Counted from the first letter of the stretch, positions 27,945-36,667 are shown. The stretch is 64,000 nt of DNA from Akkermansiaceae bacterium UBA956 (GCA_002293145.1 DBCO01000027.1:321876-385875); one strand, 5' to 3'. Made by a program: numbers and translations. The notes: generated from the sequence alone by a model not told the origin.

Positions 27945-28621
27945 AGCACCTCGTTTTTCTCTTCCAGCTTCTCTTTCTGCTCCATTCTCAGGCCGATGAT
28001 GCAGCATTAATTAAGCAATTACTCTCCGAAAATCTCGACAACCGCACCTTCGCTTTTGCCGATGTCGTGCTCGCTTCATCTGGGAAAAAAGTCATTCCAC
28101 TAGATTGCAAAAACGCTGCCCATCTGCACATCACGCGGGCGATTCGCATCGCCCTCGATCAAGCCTTGGTCACGCTCTCTCACGAGGATTCGCCCGTGCG
28201 CAAGCTGCGTCGCATCAACGAGGCATCACGCTACTTCGAGGATGCACTGATGCTTAGTATCAACCAAAACCCCGGCTTGCGTTGTGAAATCCCTCCGACA
28301 AAAAAAGGCGATCTCCAGCGCTCGGGTTATCCCGATCTCAAGATCACCGATCGCAATACAGGCCTCATCGCCTACCTCGATCCGAAACTGGTCGAATCAA
28401 AATCACTACATTCCACACTGCGCACCTTTTACTACGAGCCCAAGCATGGAACACTCAAGATCAATGACGATGCCATTCATTTGCTTTGTGGCATCGAGCA
28501 CGATGGCAAAGAGGGCCAGTGGACATTCACCCGCTCTCACCTCGTTGATCTCTCAACTTTACGCGTGCGGTTAAAAGCTGAATTTCAGGCTTCCAATGCG
28601 GAGCTTTATCCGAAAAAATAA
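27941..28621 (+). CDS. Secreted protein with PD-DxK-like motif, unknown function
   Basis: The 226-residue protein has a hydrophobic signal-like N-terminus (HLVFLFQLLFLLHSQADD). Residues 131-132 (PD) and 147-149 (DPK) fall in YPDLKITDRNTGLIAYLDPK with the spacing of PD-(D/E)xK nucleases, and a glutamate in NEASRYFED lies in the preceding helix. The region after it (TLRTFYYEPKHGTLKIND) could be the core beta strands. This suggests an endonuclease-like fold, although export would be unusual and the fold may be used differently. It is coupled to xerC by a 4-base overlap. Confidence 0.6.
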   Translation: MKHLVFLFQLLFLLHSQADDAALIKQLLSENLDNRTFAFADVVLASSGKKVIPLDCKNAAHLHITRAIRIALDQALVTLSHEDSPVRKLRRINEASRYFEDALMLSINQNPGLRCEIPPTKKGDLQRSGYPDLKITDRNTGLIAYLDPKLVESKSLHSTLRTFYYEPKHGTLKINDDAIHLLCGIEHDGKEGQWTFTRSHLVDLSTLRVRLKAEFQASNAELYPKK

Positions 28622-28631
28622 CTACGCCATT

Positions 28632-28883
28632 ATGGAGGACAGACCTACGGAAAACAGACTCATGGAAAATTGCATTACGACTACCGCCACGATCCTCGGA
28701 CCTTACTCCGATATCTTCGAGGCCTCGCTGCTGAATGGCAAAAAAACACTGGCACATTTTTCCCGTAGCACCATGCATCTGCGCGAGCAAATCTGCATCG
28801 GCATGAAAGTCCGCGTCGAGATGACACCGTTCGATTTCGACGTAGCGCGGATCGTAGCGATTGAACCCGAAATCCGAAGTTGA
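28632..28883 (+). CDS. IF-1-like OB-fold paralogue
   Basis: About 83 residues from ATG 28632 (ATG 28662 is the alternative). The segment TTATILGPYSDIFEASLLNG, then KKTLAHFSRSTMHLREQICI, then GMKVRVEMTPFDFDVARIVA aligns with IF-1 across the whole OB fold (compare NGHEVLAHISGKMRK and GDVVRMEMSPYD in the infA at 1424). Key positions differ, so it may be a paralogue with a changed role, for example in stress or in RNA binding. It lies just after the PD-DxK gene, on the same strand. Confidence 0.7.
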   Translation: MEDRPTENRLMENCITTTATILGPYSDIFEASLLNGKKTLAHFSRSTMHLREQICIGMKVRVEMTPFDFDVARIVAIEPEIRS

Positions 28884-29038
28884 ACCACAACCAGATACCG
28901 CTTTGGGGCGCAGATGGCGGAACTAGCAAATACTCCCGCAAATTGAGACTGATTGCCACCACTGCGCCCAGAATGATACGTTCATAAACTCAGGTGTGAA
29001 AATTTTCCTACCACGAATATTCCTTCCTATAACACTTA

Positions 29039-29063
29039 GCCGCCCCACAGCTCTGGGCATGGC
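29039..29063. repeat. REP-like imperfect hairpin beside the transposase
   Basis: GCCGCCCCA and TGGGCATGGC form an imperfect stem (GCC...CCCA with TGGG...GGC) around CAGCTC, 33 bases from the end of the RAYT gene. RAYT enzymes act on REP hairpins of this kind. Only one copy was seen in this window. Confidence 0.3.
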
Positions 29064-29095
29064 GACATAAGCTCAACACCTCCCCACCTTAAAAC

Positions 29096-30208
29096 TCAAA
29101 GCTTAAAACTCTCCCTCAAATCCCTCATACTCCAAAGCTGCCCTCGCGCTGCCTGAGCATTACCTTTCATCACCCGCGCTCCATCCTTTCGTCTCGCGCC
29201 AAATCTCTCCTTGGCACTCGCGAATGTCTCATTCACAAACAACTTACTACCAATCACCGCTCCGGCGCTGAAATACCGAATCCGGCGCCCTAACATCTCC
29301 GCCATTTTCATCTCAGGAAACACCGTATCATTGTCATTTTGCTTCGCGGCATTCACATCAGGTTTCGCCCGTTTTCTCATCGCAGCAGCGGTCACAGCAG
29401 ACAACCGCTTCGCCTTCGTCGTCTCCACCATTTCCTTCGCTCTGCCCGCCTTGCGCTCGATCGCCAAGCCTAACAACTTCCGATACACCCGCGCCACTTC
29501 CTTCCACTTCTCCGCTTCAAATCCCGCGCCATTATGGCTCATACACGCTCGCACCAAGCCTTCGCGCGCCTTTTTCCCATTACCCTTCGCGCCGCCACCG
29601 ACCGCTTCCCCGTAACTACTCCATCGATACTCTGCCGGATCTTTCACCATACCAGCACGTACGGGATTCAGGTCAATATACGCCGCCATGATTCTTGCTG
29701 CGATGCCACTTTCCACAATCACACTCTTGAATCGCTCCTCCCACAACGTGCCCGAGCGTTGATGCACCCGATTGAACCAACGCGTCATCCGCTGCATCAA
29801 CGTGCGCATAAACTCACTCAAACTATGCATGCGATACGTATAACGCGCATGTATCGCCGCCGCGACAACATCAAGATTTTTCTTACGCGCATCAATCAAT
29901 TCCGCCTCGATCACCTCCACCACAGCCTCGCTGTATAGACCGCGCAACCGCTTGAGAAGCGCCTCATCGGTCAACCCACGCACAGGCATCGGCGGCACTT
30001 CAAGAAGCACGTGCACATGATTCGACATCACACAATACGCCAACACCCGACACCCCGAAAAATTCTCCATCATTCGCATAATCATACGAAACTGCTCCCG
30101 CTCCTCATCTCCTAATACAAAATTCCGATCCACGACTCTTGAAATACAGTGGTAAATCACCGGTTTTACCCGCGAATCCTTCCATGGAGACAAAAAGCGC
30201 TTACTCAT
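29096..30208 (-). mobile_element. REP-associated tyrosine transposase (RAYT, IS200/IS605-like)
   Basis: A 370-residue single-gene mobile element protein. The Y1 transposase domain has the HUH motif in MSNHVHVLLEVP preceded by YCVMSNH, the RAYT-specific WEERFKSVIVES segment, YIDLNPVRAG and PAEYRWSSYGE. The domain nicks single-stranded DNA through a tyrosine. The C-terminal 150 residues are basic and lack similarity that I recognise. The open frame from ATG 30208 appears complete. A hairpin is found near each side (29039 and 30323). Confidence 0.9.
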
Positions 30209-30322
30209 AACTCCCCCATTTTACACGCCAGAATCCACCTAGCAAGGAGAAACTTAATTATTTCTGCGGGAAATTGTGGAATCTTGTGCGGGAAAACTTG
30301 GAAATCATGCGCGGCGAGAAAT

Positions 30323-30341
30323 CTTGTGCATTTCACACAAG
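30323..30341. repeat. Small palindrome upstream of the transposase
   Basis: CTTGTG (30323-30328) pairs with CACAAG (30336-30341) around a 7-base loop. It lies in the spacer between the transposase start and the DUF3472 gene, near two direct copies of TGCGGGAAA. Confidence 0.3.
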
Positions 30342-30373
30342 AAACATGCTTACTCCGATGACAAAACGTCCGA

Positions 30374-31636
30374 TCATTTTTTTGTATGATCTGGGAGATC
30401 AAGCACCGGTGAAGTCTTTCGCACAGGGCGCTCGAACGGAGTTCCATACTCGGTGAAGTCGTTGAGAAAGCCGCCTTGGCTCAGGAAAAACTGACCGTTC
30501 TCGACACCCATAAAGCGGTCGAGTCGATCGGCCTTGCCAGTGCCATCGTGGCTGAAAGTCGCAGTCGTCACCTCGATCCATTTTTTGTCACTGGTGAGTA
30601 TCCACTGATTGCCGAAATGGGCTTTACGAAGCAAGTGACCATTGTGCCCGCCGAAGTTTTCACTGAAGCTATACAGCCCGCTGAGATAGCGGCCTTCCTT
30701 AGGGGCGCGCCAGCTGGAGATCAACATCCATGCCTTTTTTTCAGGATGAAACCAGTAGCCGCTAAAAATCGTGCGAGTGGCATCCAAGACCGCTGCGGTG
30801 ACAAAAAACTTCTGCGCTTCACCTGTTTTCCACAGGTATTTCAAATGACTATGTCCTCCCGTGCCTTCATTGCCGAAGTCACCACTGACGACATTTTCGC
30901 CTTTGGCAATAAGCGTCACCCGATCAGCGGCGCCGACTTTATCACGACTCACCGATTCATTTCCGCTATCCCAGACCGAGAAAATGATGCGGCGCTCAGT
31001 CGGGCTATTCACCTGCATGCCGAAGTAGCCGCGATGCCAACCACAGGCCATGTAATAAGTCGCCACGGGATCTTCTTGCGCGCTTGCCTCGCAATAAAAT
31101 CCTGCCACCTGTATGTCCTTCGGTTGCGGATAGCTGAGATGCACCGATGCGGCATTGCGCCGTTCTTTTTGATTCGCCTGAACGCCCGCAGCGGCTGGAC
31201 CATCGAGCTGGAGCGATACCACATCACCCGGATCTGTAGTGACGGGATTTTCTGAATGAAGTTCCAACGCTTGGTAGCCCACTTTGGCAATGCGAAACGC
31301 TCCAAAGTCCACCAAAACATTTTTATCACCCTTGCCCTCGTAGCTCACCTCGCGCGACGCACCGCCGACGTGCAGGCTGAGTTTCGATTTCATACCAATA
31401 GGCAAACGCATCGCCACCACGCAAGTGACCTCACCCGTCGTCGTGAAACGCGGATACCAGACGATGTGATTTTTCTCATGCTTCCAATCCGTGGCTGGCT
31501 GATTTTCGCGAAACTGTGCCGCCTCGGCATCCGGCAAGGTATAGGCCGAATGTGCGGGCACCACAAAAGGTTCTGCGGATGCAAGTGATGACGCAAACAG
31601 CACGGTAATTACGGAAATGATCCAGGATTTCTGCAT
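30374..31636 (-). CDS. Secreted DUF3472 family protein
   Basis: 420 residues from ATG 31636, with a signal peptide (VITVLFASSLASAEP). The N-terminal part (VVPAHSAYTLPDAEA, WYPRFTTTGEVTC, VDFGAFRIAKVGYQALELHS) resembles the DUF5077 carbohydrate-binding-like module. The second part (YYMACGWHRGYFGMQVNSP, IIFSVWDSGN, GTGGHSHLKYLWKTGE, WMLISSWRAPKEG) is DUF3472. Both are frequent in PVC bacteria and Bacteroidetes in polysaccharide contexts. Function is unknown, and a periplasmic or surface carbohydrate role is inference. Confidence 0.82.
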   Translation of the reverse strand: MQKSWIISVITVLFASSLASAEPFVVPAHSAYTLPDAEAAQFRENQPATDWKHEKNHIVWYPRFTTTGEVTCVVAMRLPIGMKSKLSLHVGGASREVSYEGKGDKNVLVDFGAFRIAKVGYQALELHSENPVTTDPGDVVSLQLDGPAAAGVQANQKERRNAASVHLSYPQPKDIQVAGFYCEASAQEDPVATYYMACGWHRGYFGMQVNSPTERRIIFSVWDSGNESVSRDKVGAADRVTLIAKGENVVSGDFGNEGTGGHSHLKYLWKTGEAQKFFVTAAVLDATRTIFSGYWFHPEKKAWMLISSWRAPKEGRYLSGLYSFSENFGGHNGHLLRKAHFGNQWILTSDKKWIEVTTATFSHDGTGKADRLDRFMGVENGQFFLSQGGFLNDFTEYGTPFERPVRKTSPVLDLPDHTKK

Positions 31637-31677
31637 GCAGGGACTTTCGCGATCTGTCCTATTTTGTAAAACAAAAA

Positions 31678-31863
31678 CTAGCCGCGTTCGACAATTTGCT
31701 CGTTGAGCGTGAAGAAGTCGTAGATCCAACCTATGCCGAATAGGCTACCTGTGAACAACCATGCGAGTCCGCTAATCTATTTGCCGAGGTAAAAACGATG
31801 CAAGCCCATGAGTCAGAAAATTCAAAAGACGCATCCGAGCCAAACTTCGTGTGTATGTTTCAT
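31678..31863 (-). pseudogene. TM2-domain protein gene with three in-frame stops
   Basis: From ATG 31863 (preceded by AGGGGAC) the minus strand stays in one frame for 62 codons and encodes a TM2-domain pattern: GLHRFYLGK, then ISGLAWLFTGSLFGIGWIYD. It is interrupted by TGA at codon 14, TGA at codon 17 and TAG at codon 29. No frameshift is seen. At codons 17 and 29 the family usually has Gly and Trp, each one base away from the stop found here. The gene is therefore best read as recently inactivated. Confidence 0.65.
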
Positions 31864-31983
31864 GTCCCCTGATGATAGCAGGCTTATCGGTCGCTGCGAT
31901 GGGAAATATGCGGTTTTTTTTGAATGACTCACTTTATGAATTGGCTCCTTGCCCTAGGAAGAAAAATCGCTACCTTTTTCAGT

Positions 31984-32982
31984 ATGTCATCGCATTCATG
32001 GTCACGACGCGCTTTTCTCGCTAGCTCAGCGGTATTGTTTTCCAAAGCTGGCGCTGCCGCGGCACCAGAAACACCTACTCCCGCCGCGGCACCGTTTCGC
32101 AACCCGAGCATCTATCGCTTCAACATCGGTGAAATCGAAGCCTTCTCGATCAGCGATGGTCATTCCCTGATCCGTCCCGCCATGGGTATGATGCATCCGG
32201 AAAGTGATCGCCCCGTGATGCAAAAGCTGATGGAAGACAACTTCGAACGCCTCGATGGCATTCCGCTTTACGTGAACATTTTGGTGCTGCGCAAGGGCAA
32301 GGAAGTGGCGATCTTCGATGCCGGATTCGGCAAAGGCGGCAACAGCAACTGGGGTTGGTTTTTCGATGCGCTCGATGCCATCAATATCAAACGCGAGGAC
32401 GTGACAGCGGCGTTTCTCAGTCACGCACACATCGATCACATCGCGGGCTTTGTGCTCAACGATGCTATTGCTTTCCCGAATGCGGAATTCTATTGCACGC
32501 AAGAGGAGCTCGACTTTTGGTTCACGAATGAGCCTGATTTTTCTAAATCGAAACGCGACAAAGGTGAACTACCCGGCCTCACCCGCGACAACCGCAAACG
32601 CCTCGACATTCTCAAGCCGAATACCAAGACCCTGAAGCATGGCTCATCCGTCTGGGGTGGAGACATCACTCTTGAACTCGCTCCAGGCCACACCGCTGGG
32701 CACGCAATTTTCCGAATTCAATCCAAAGGCGAGTCTTTGTTGCACATCATGGACCTCGCGCACCATCACTTGTTGATGTTTGAAAACGTCAACTGGACGA
32801 TCGCCTTCGATCACGACCCCGAACTCGCCGTCGTCACGCGCAAAAAAGTCTACGCCCAAGCGTTGAGCGAAAAAACTCGCCTCTACGGATTTCATTTACC
32901 ATGGCCCGCCATCGGTCATCTCGGGCCGAAATCCGCAGATTCCTACGTTTGGATTCCCGAGCGCTACTCTTGGGGCTCGTGA
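31984..32982 (+). CDS. Tat-exported metallo-beta-lactamase fold hydrolase
   Basis: From ATG 31984, a 332-residue protein with a twin-arginine signal (WSRRAFLASSAVLF). The MBL motif is FLSHAHIDHIAG (HxHxDH), with the third histidine in LAPGHTAGHAIF, and a later aspartate in LLHIMDLAHHHLL replaces the common aspartate ligand region. Members act on lactones, sulfur esters or beta-lactams; the substrate here is unknown. Active in the periplasm with its metal inserted before export. Convergent to ispH with only 7 bases between stops. Confidence 0.9.
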   Translation: MSSHSWSRRAFLASSAVLFSKAGAAAAPETPTPAAAPFRNPSIYRFNIGEIEAFSISDGHSLIRPAMGMMHPESDRPVMQKLMEDNFERLDGIPLYVNILVLRKGKEVAIFDAGFGKGGNSNWGWFFDALDAINIKREDVTAAFLSHAHIDHIAGFVLNDAIAFPNAEFYCTQEELDFWFTNEPDFSKSKRDKGELPGLTRDNRKRLDILKPNTKTLKHGSSVWGGDITLELAPGHTAGHAIFRIQSKGESLLHIMDLAHHHLLMFENVNWTIAFDHDPELAVVTRKKVYAQALSEKTRLYGFHLPWPAIGHLGPKSADSYVWIPERYSWGS

Positions 32983-32989
32983 GAAAAAA

Positions 32990-34228
32990 TCAGCTCAGCG
33001 CGATCTGGATCTGCTCAAGAGAAATAGCGCGCATCGAGAATGCTTTGACGATGGTGTCCTCGATCAAATTGTTCGGGCATGAGGCGCCTGCGGTGACACC
33101 AATCACGGCGGGCTCAGAGCCTAACAGAAATTGAGGATAGCTGCTGGTGATTTCTTTTTTCTCATGCAGATCGTAGTGCACGATTTCTTCTAACGATTTC
33201 AAGCAATCAGCATTGCGGATGAAAAATGTCGGCAGCGATTGCTCACCTATTTCCACCAAGTGAGCGGTGTTGGAGCTATTGTAGCCACCGACGACGAAGA
33301 GCACATCCATGGGCTTGCGCAACATATCAAATAAGGCATCCTGCCGCTCTTGCGTGGCTCCGCAGATGGTATCGAACATTTGGAAATTCTCGGCGTTACC
33401 ATCTCTCGCAGTGATCGAGGTTTTGATGCGTTGCTGAATTTCTTCGGTCTCGCTCTTAAGCATGGTCGTCTGATTGGCGACGCCAACGCGGGTGAGGTGC
33501 ACATTAGGATCGAAGCCGGGCGACATCGCGTCAGCGAAGGTTTCAAAGAAGTCTTCAAGATTCCCCTGGCCCTGAATGTAGCGGCAAACGTAATCGGTGT
33601 GCGCAAGGGTGAGGATGATCAGATAGTGACCGTCTCCATTTTCGCCCATAGCGCGGGAGGCTGTAGCTCGTGTTTCCTCGTGCCCTGCCTTGCCGTGAAT
33701 GATGCTGGTGATGCCGTCTTTGGCATAGGAGCGAACCCGACGCCAGACTTTCATCACATCACCGCATGTGGTATCGACGATGTAGCAGCCCTTGGCATCA
33801 ATTTTATCCATGAAGGCCGTGGGCGCGCCGAATGCGGGAACGATGACCACATCATCGGCCGTCAGGTTATCGTAGTCGCCACTCAATTCCTGCCACGGCA
33901 GCGAGACGATGCCCATGTCGACGAGTTGACGGTTGACCTCGGGGTTATGAATGATTTCGCCAATGAGAAAAATACGATTATCGGGAAACACCTTGCGCGA
34001 GGCGTAGGCGAGATCAATGGCGCGCTCGACGCCGTAGCAAAAGCCGAATTCCTGAGCGAGTCGCAAGGTCGTATTGCCGATTACCAATTCGCCATGAAGA
34101 TCACGCAAGCGCTCGACGATGGACGATTTGTAATGCTTCGCCACTTCCGCAGTGACCAACTCCATCACATCAGGGCGACGAACATTGACTCGGGAACGTT
34201 TGATGGAAGTTTCAGCTGGTTGTGGCAT
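32990..34228 (-). CDS. ispH: 4-hydroxy-3-methylbut-2-enyl diphosphate reductase
   Basis: This 412-residue IspH belongs to the long type. Iron-sulfur ligands are Cys in FGFCYGVERAID, TTCGDVMKVW and GASCPNNLIE. Other family marks are IGEIIHNPEVN, GKAGHEETRATAS and GGYNSSNTAHL. It makes IPP and DMAPP in the last step of the MEP pathway. I use ATG 34228 (MPQPAETSIKRSRV); longer readings extend into the spacer toward the HAD gene. The length resembles the longer cyanobacterial/plant form and exceeds the 316-residue E. coli form. Confidence 0.95.
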   Translation of the reverse strand: MPQPAETSIKRSRVNVRRPDVMELVTAEVAKHYKSSIVERLRDLHGELVIGNTTLRLAQEFGFCYGVERAIDLAYASRKVFPDNRIFLIGEIIHNPEVNRQLVDMGIVSLPWQELSGDYDNLTADDVVIVPAFGAPTAFMDKIDAKGCYIVDTTCGDVMKVWRRVRSYAKDGITSIIHGKAGHEETRATASRAMGENGDGHYLIILTLAHTDYVCRYIQGQGNLEDFFETFADAMSPGFDPNVHLTRVGVANQTTMLKSETEEIQQRIKTSITARDGNAENFQMFDTICGATQERQDALFDMLRKPMDVLFVVGGYNSSNTAHLVEIGEQSLPTFFIRNADCLKSLEEIVHYDLHEKKEITSSYPQFLLGSEPAVIGVTAGASCPNNLIEDTIVKAFSMRAISLEQIQIALS

Positions 34229-34390
34229 GGCAAGAGTGATGTAACCGAAAACGGAGAGATTACCAATCAAGAAAATCGGTATGTTGTGGTCGGGAGGCGC
34301 GTAATTTCGCCATTTGGTCGAAAATGCGGACTTTTGCCCCATAATGTCATTTTTTTTCACGTCGCGCTTGTTTTCTCAGATTTCTCTGCT

Positions 34391-35014
34391 ATGCCCTTGC
34401 CCGCCATGGCCACCGTAGGTTCACTCAACATTCCGCAACAAGGTTTTTCCGCCGTGATCTTTGATTGCGATGGCACACTCGTCGATACCATGCCCGCTCA
34501 CTTTGAGGCATGGTGCGAGGCTTTAGCGCAGTTTGGCGCCGCCAATGTTTTGGCAGAGGATGTATTCTACGCAATGGGTGGCCGCCCGACCAAGGACATC
34601 GTCATGGATCTCAATGCTGAATATGGACTCAAGCTTGATCCAGCTCGCGTAGCTCTAACAAAGCGCGAGGCATTTTTGCGCAAGCTGCATGCTTGTGAAC
34701 TGATCGAAGAAGTCGCTGATTTCGCCCGCAGCATGCGCGGCAAAGTGCCCATGGGCATCGCCACAGGAGGCTCCCGATTCGTAATCGAAAAGACCCTGCA
34801 AATCGTCGGCGTGTCCGATTGGTTTGACGAGGTCATCACCGCAGATGATGTCTCGAACGGAAAGCCAGCTCCAGACATTTATCTTGAAGCCGCGCGCCGC
34901 CTCGGGATTTCTCCTTCCAAATGCCTCGCTTTTGAAGATGCGCCTGCGGGCATCGATTCGGCACGCGCGGCCGGCATGATGATCGTGGAAATCCCCTGCC
35001 CCACTCGGGCATAG
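34391..35014 (+). CDS. HAD-family phosphatase (beta-phosphoglucomutase-like)
   Basis: The 207-residue protein shows VIFDCDGTLVDTMPAHFEAW (motif I with the nucleophile Asp), GIATGGSRFVIEKTL (motif II), and NGKPAPDIYLEAARRL plus CLAFEDAPAGIDSARAAGM (motifs III and IV). The helical cap is of the beta-phosphoglucomutase type. Substrate unknown, cytoplasmic. Its stop codon lies inside the first unit of the 19-bp tandem array (35007). A start at 34406 is also possible. Divergent from ispH. Confidence 0.9.
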   Translation: MPLPAMATVGSLNIPQQGFSAVIFDCDGTLVDTMPAHFEAWCEALAQFGAANVLAEDVFYAMGGRPTKDIVMDLNAEYGLKLDPARVALTKREAFLRKLHACELIEEVADFARSMRGKVPMGIATGGSRFVIEKTLQIVGVSDWFDEVITADDVSNGKPAPDIYLEAARRLGISPSKCLAFEDAPAGIDSARAAGMMIVEIPCPTRA

Positions 35015-35157
35015 TTTTCCGGCATGGGCATAGTTTTCCCACATGGGCATAGTTTTCCCGCATGGGCATAGTTTTCCCGCATGGGCATAGCTTTCCCGCA
35101 TGGGCATAGTTTTACCACATGGGCATAGTTTTCCCGCATGGGCATAGCTTTCCCGCA
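35007..35157. repeat. Eight-copy 19-bp tandem repeat
   Basis: The unit GGGCATAGTTTTCCCGCAT recurs with starts at 35007, 35026, 35045, 35064, 35083, 35102, 35121 and 35140, exactly 19 bases apart, with one to a few base changes per copy. There are no spacers, so this is a minisatellite and not a CRISPR array. The first unit supplies the stop of the HAD gene, and the array lies in the spacer before the sulfatase. GGG and CCC flank each unit. Confidence 0.95.
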
Positions 35158-35215
35158 GATTGCTACAGCATAAAATCTTCTTGTCATACTCCCCGAGGAA
35201 GGCTAATGAGTTGTT

Positions 35216-36667
35216 ATGCTTTTCCGATCCCTGCGTCACGCACTCGCGCTGCTAACTCTCAGTATTTCGCTTCATGCGGCACCGTCCAAGCCGAACATCG
35301 TTTTTATCATCACCGATGACCAGGCTATCGACACCATCGCTGCGGGCAAGATGTGGGGTGCCGAAAAAAGTAACTTGATCACCCCGAACCTCGACGCCCT
35401 CTACCAATCTGGCACTGTCTTTCGCCAAGCCTACAATATGGGTGCCTGGCACGGCGCGGTATGTGTCGCCAGCCGATCCATGCTTCTCACCGGTCGTTTC
35501 GTTTGGAAAACACAACGCGAAGAGAAAACCAAGTTCGCTGCTACAATCGCCGCCGAAAAAACCTGGTCACAGCGTATGAAGCACGCAGGCTACACCACGT
35601 ATCTCTCAGGAAAGTGGCACGTGCAAGCTGATGCAAAAAAACTTTTCGATCACACCGTTCACATTCGCCCTGGTATGCCCAGCACTGTCAAAAAATCCTA
35701 CAATCGGCCTCTCGAAGGCAACCGGGATGTGTGGCAATCATCCGATGCAAAAAATGGTGGCTTCTGGGAAGGTGGCAAGCATTGGTCCGAAGTTCTCGCT
35801 GACGACGCCGAAGCTTTCGTCAAAATAGCAGCAGCCGACACCAAACCCTTTTTCATGTATCTGGCCTTCAATGCTCCACACGATCCACGCCAAGCTCCGC
35901 AAGCTTGGCTGGATCGATATGATGCAGCAACTCTGCCAGCTCCTGAAAACTTCGAACCACTGCAACAACACCGCAGCATCATGGGGCTTGATGGAGAGGT
36001 CGGCGGTAGCGTAATACGCGATGAACAACTGGCACCATTCCCGCGCACCGAGCAAGCAGTGCGCACCCATCGGCAAGAATACTACGCCATGGTCTCGCAC
36101 CTCGATGCGCAAATCGGGCGCATGCTCAAGACCTTGGAAACAGCGGGCGTTCGGGAAAATACCATTGTCATTTTCACCTCGGACCACGGACTCGCCATCG
36201 GCCGTCATGGCTTGATGGGCAAGCAAAACATGTTCGAGCATTCACTCCGCGTCCCCTTCATCATGAGCGGTCCGACCATTCCACGAGGTAAAGTTATCGA
36301 CGAACGCATCTACATGCAAGACGCCGTCACAACCACACTTGAGCTCGCCAGTGCAGATACAAAAGGCATCGATTTTCGTAGCTTGTTACCGTTGCTTCAT
36401 GGGCAAAACGAAAAACACTACGATGCCATCTATGGAGCATTCACGGCTACTCACCAACGCGCCGTAATCGATGGCACGCACAAGCTCATTCTCTATCCCA
36501 AGGGGAAAATCTCCTTACTTTTCGATCTCGATGCCGATCCGCTCGAAAAAAATCCACTCGACTCTCCCGAGCGTAAAAAGCAGCTCTTTACCAAACTTCT
36601 CGCGCTCCAAAAAAACACCGGCGATCCTCTCGATCTGCGCCCCCTCTATCCCGAGCTCACGCCTTAG
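35216..36667 (+). CDS. Secreted type I sulfatase (arylsulfatase family)
   Basis: The 483-residue protein has a signal peptide (ALLTLSISLHAAP). Metal-binding IITDDQ is near residue 32. The activation motif is C83-V-A-S-R87 followed by LLTG, with alanine in place of the usual proline. Later sites are YLSGKWH, NAPHDPRQAP and FTSDHGLAIGRHGLMGK. Formylglycine must be made from Cys83, and the FGE at 21672 has the catalytic cysteines to do so. Likely substrate is a sulfated polysaccharide or oligosaccharide in the periplasm. Confidence 0.93.
   Translation: MLFRSLRHALALLTLSISLHAAPSKPNIVFIITDDQAIDTIAAGKMWGAEKSNLITPNLDALYQSGTVFRQAYNMGAWHGAVCVASRSMLLTGRFVWKTQREEKTKFAATIAAEKTWSQRMKHAGYTTYLSGKWHVQADAKKLFDHTVHIRPGMPSTVKKSYNRPLEGNRDVWQSSDAKNGGFWEGGKHWSEVLADDAEAFVKIAAADTKPFFMYLAFNAPHDPRQAPQAWLDRYDAATLPAPENFEPLQQHRSIMGLDGEVGGSVIRDEQLAPFPRTEQAVRTHRQEYYAMVSHLDAQIGRMLKTLETAGVRENTIVIFTSDHGLAIGRHGLMGKQNMFEHSLRVPFIMSGPTIPRGKVIDERIYMQDAVTTTLELASADTKGIDFRSLLPLLHGQNEKHYDAIYGAFTATHQRAVIDGTHKLILYPKGKISLLFDLDADPLEKNPLDSPERKKQLFTKLLALQKNTGDPLDLRPLYPELTP

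Noticed and set aside
31678..31863. Selenocysteine or general stop-codon recoding in the TM2 gene
   Set aside because: Both TGA and TAG occur in one short gene and at least two replace Gly and Trp codons by single-base changes, so decay is simpler.
35007..35157. CRISPR array
   Set aside because: Units are contiguous at exactly 19 bp with no unique spacers and no cas genes are near; it is a tandem minisatellite.
34655..35239. Minus-strand frames across the 19-bp repeats as a repeat protein
   Set aside because: The repeat opens several frames at once (57 bp equals three units), none has family features, and they run antisense into the HAD gene.
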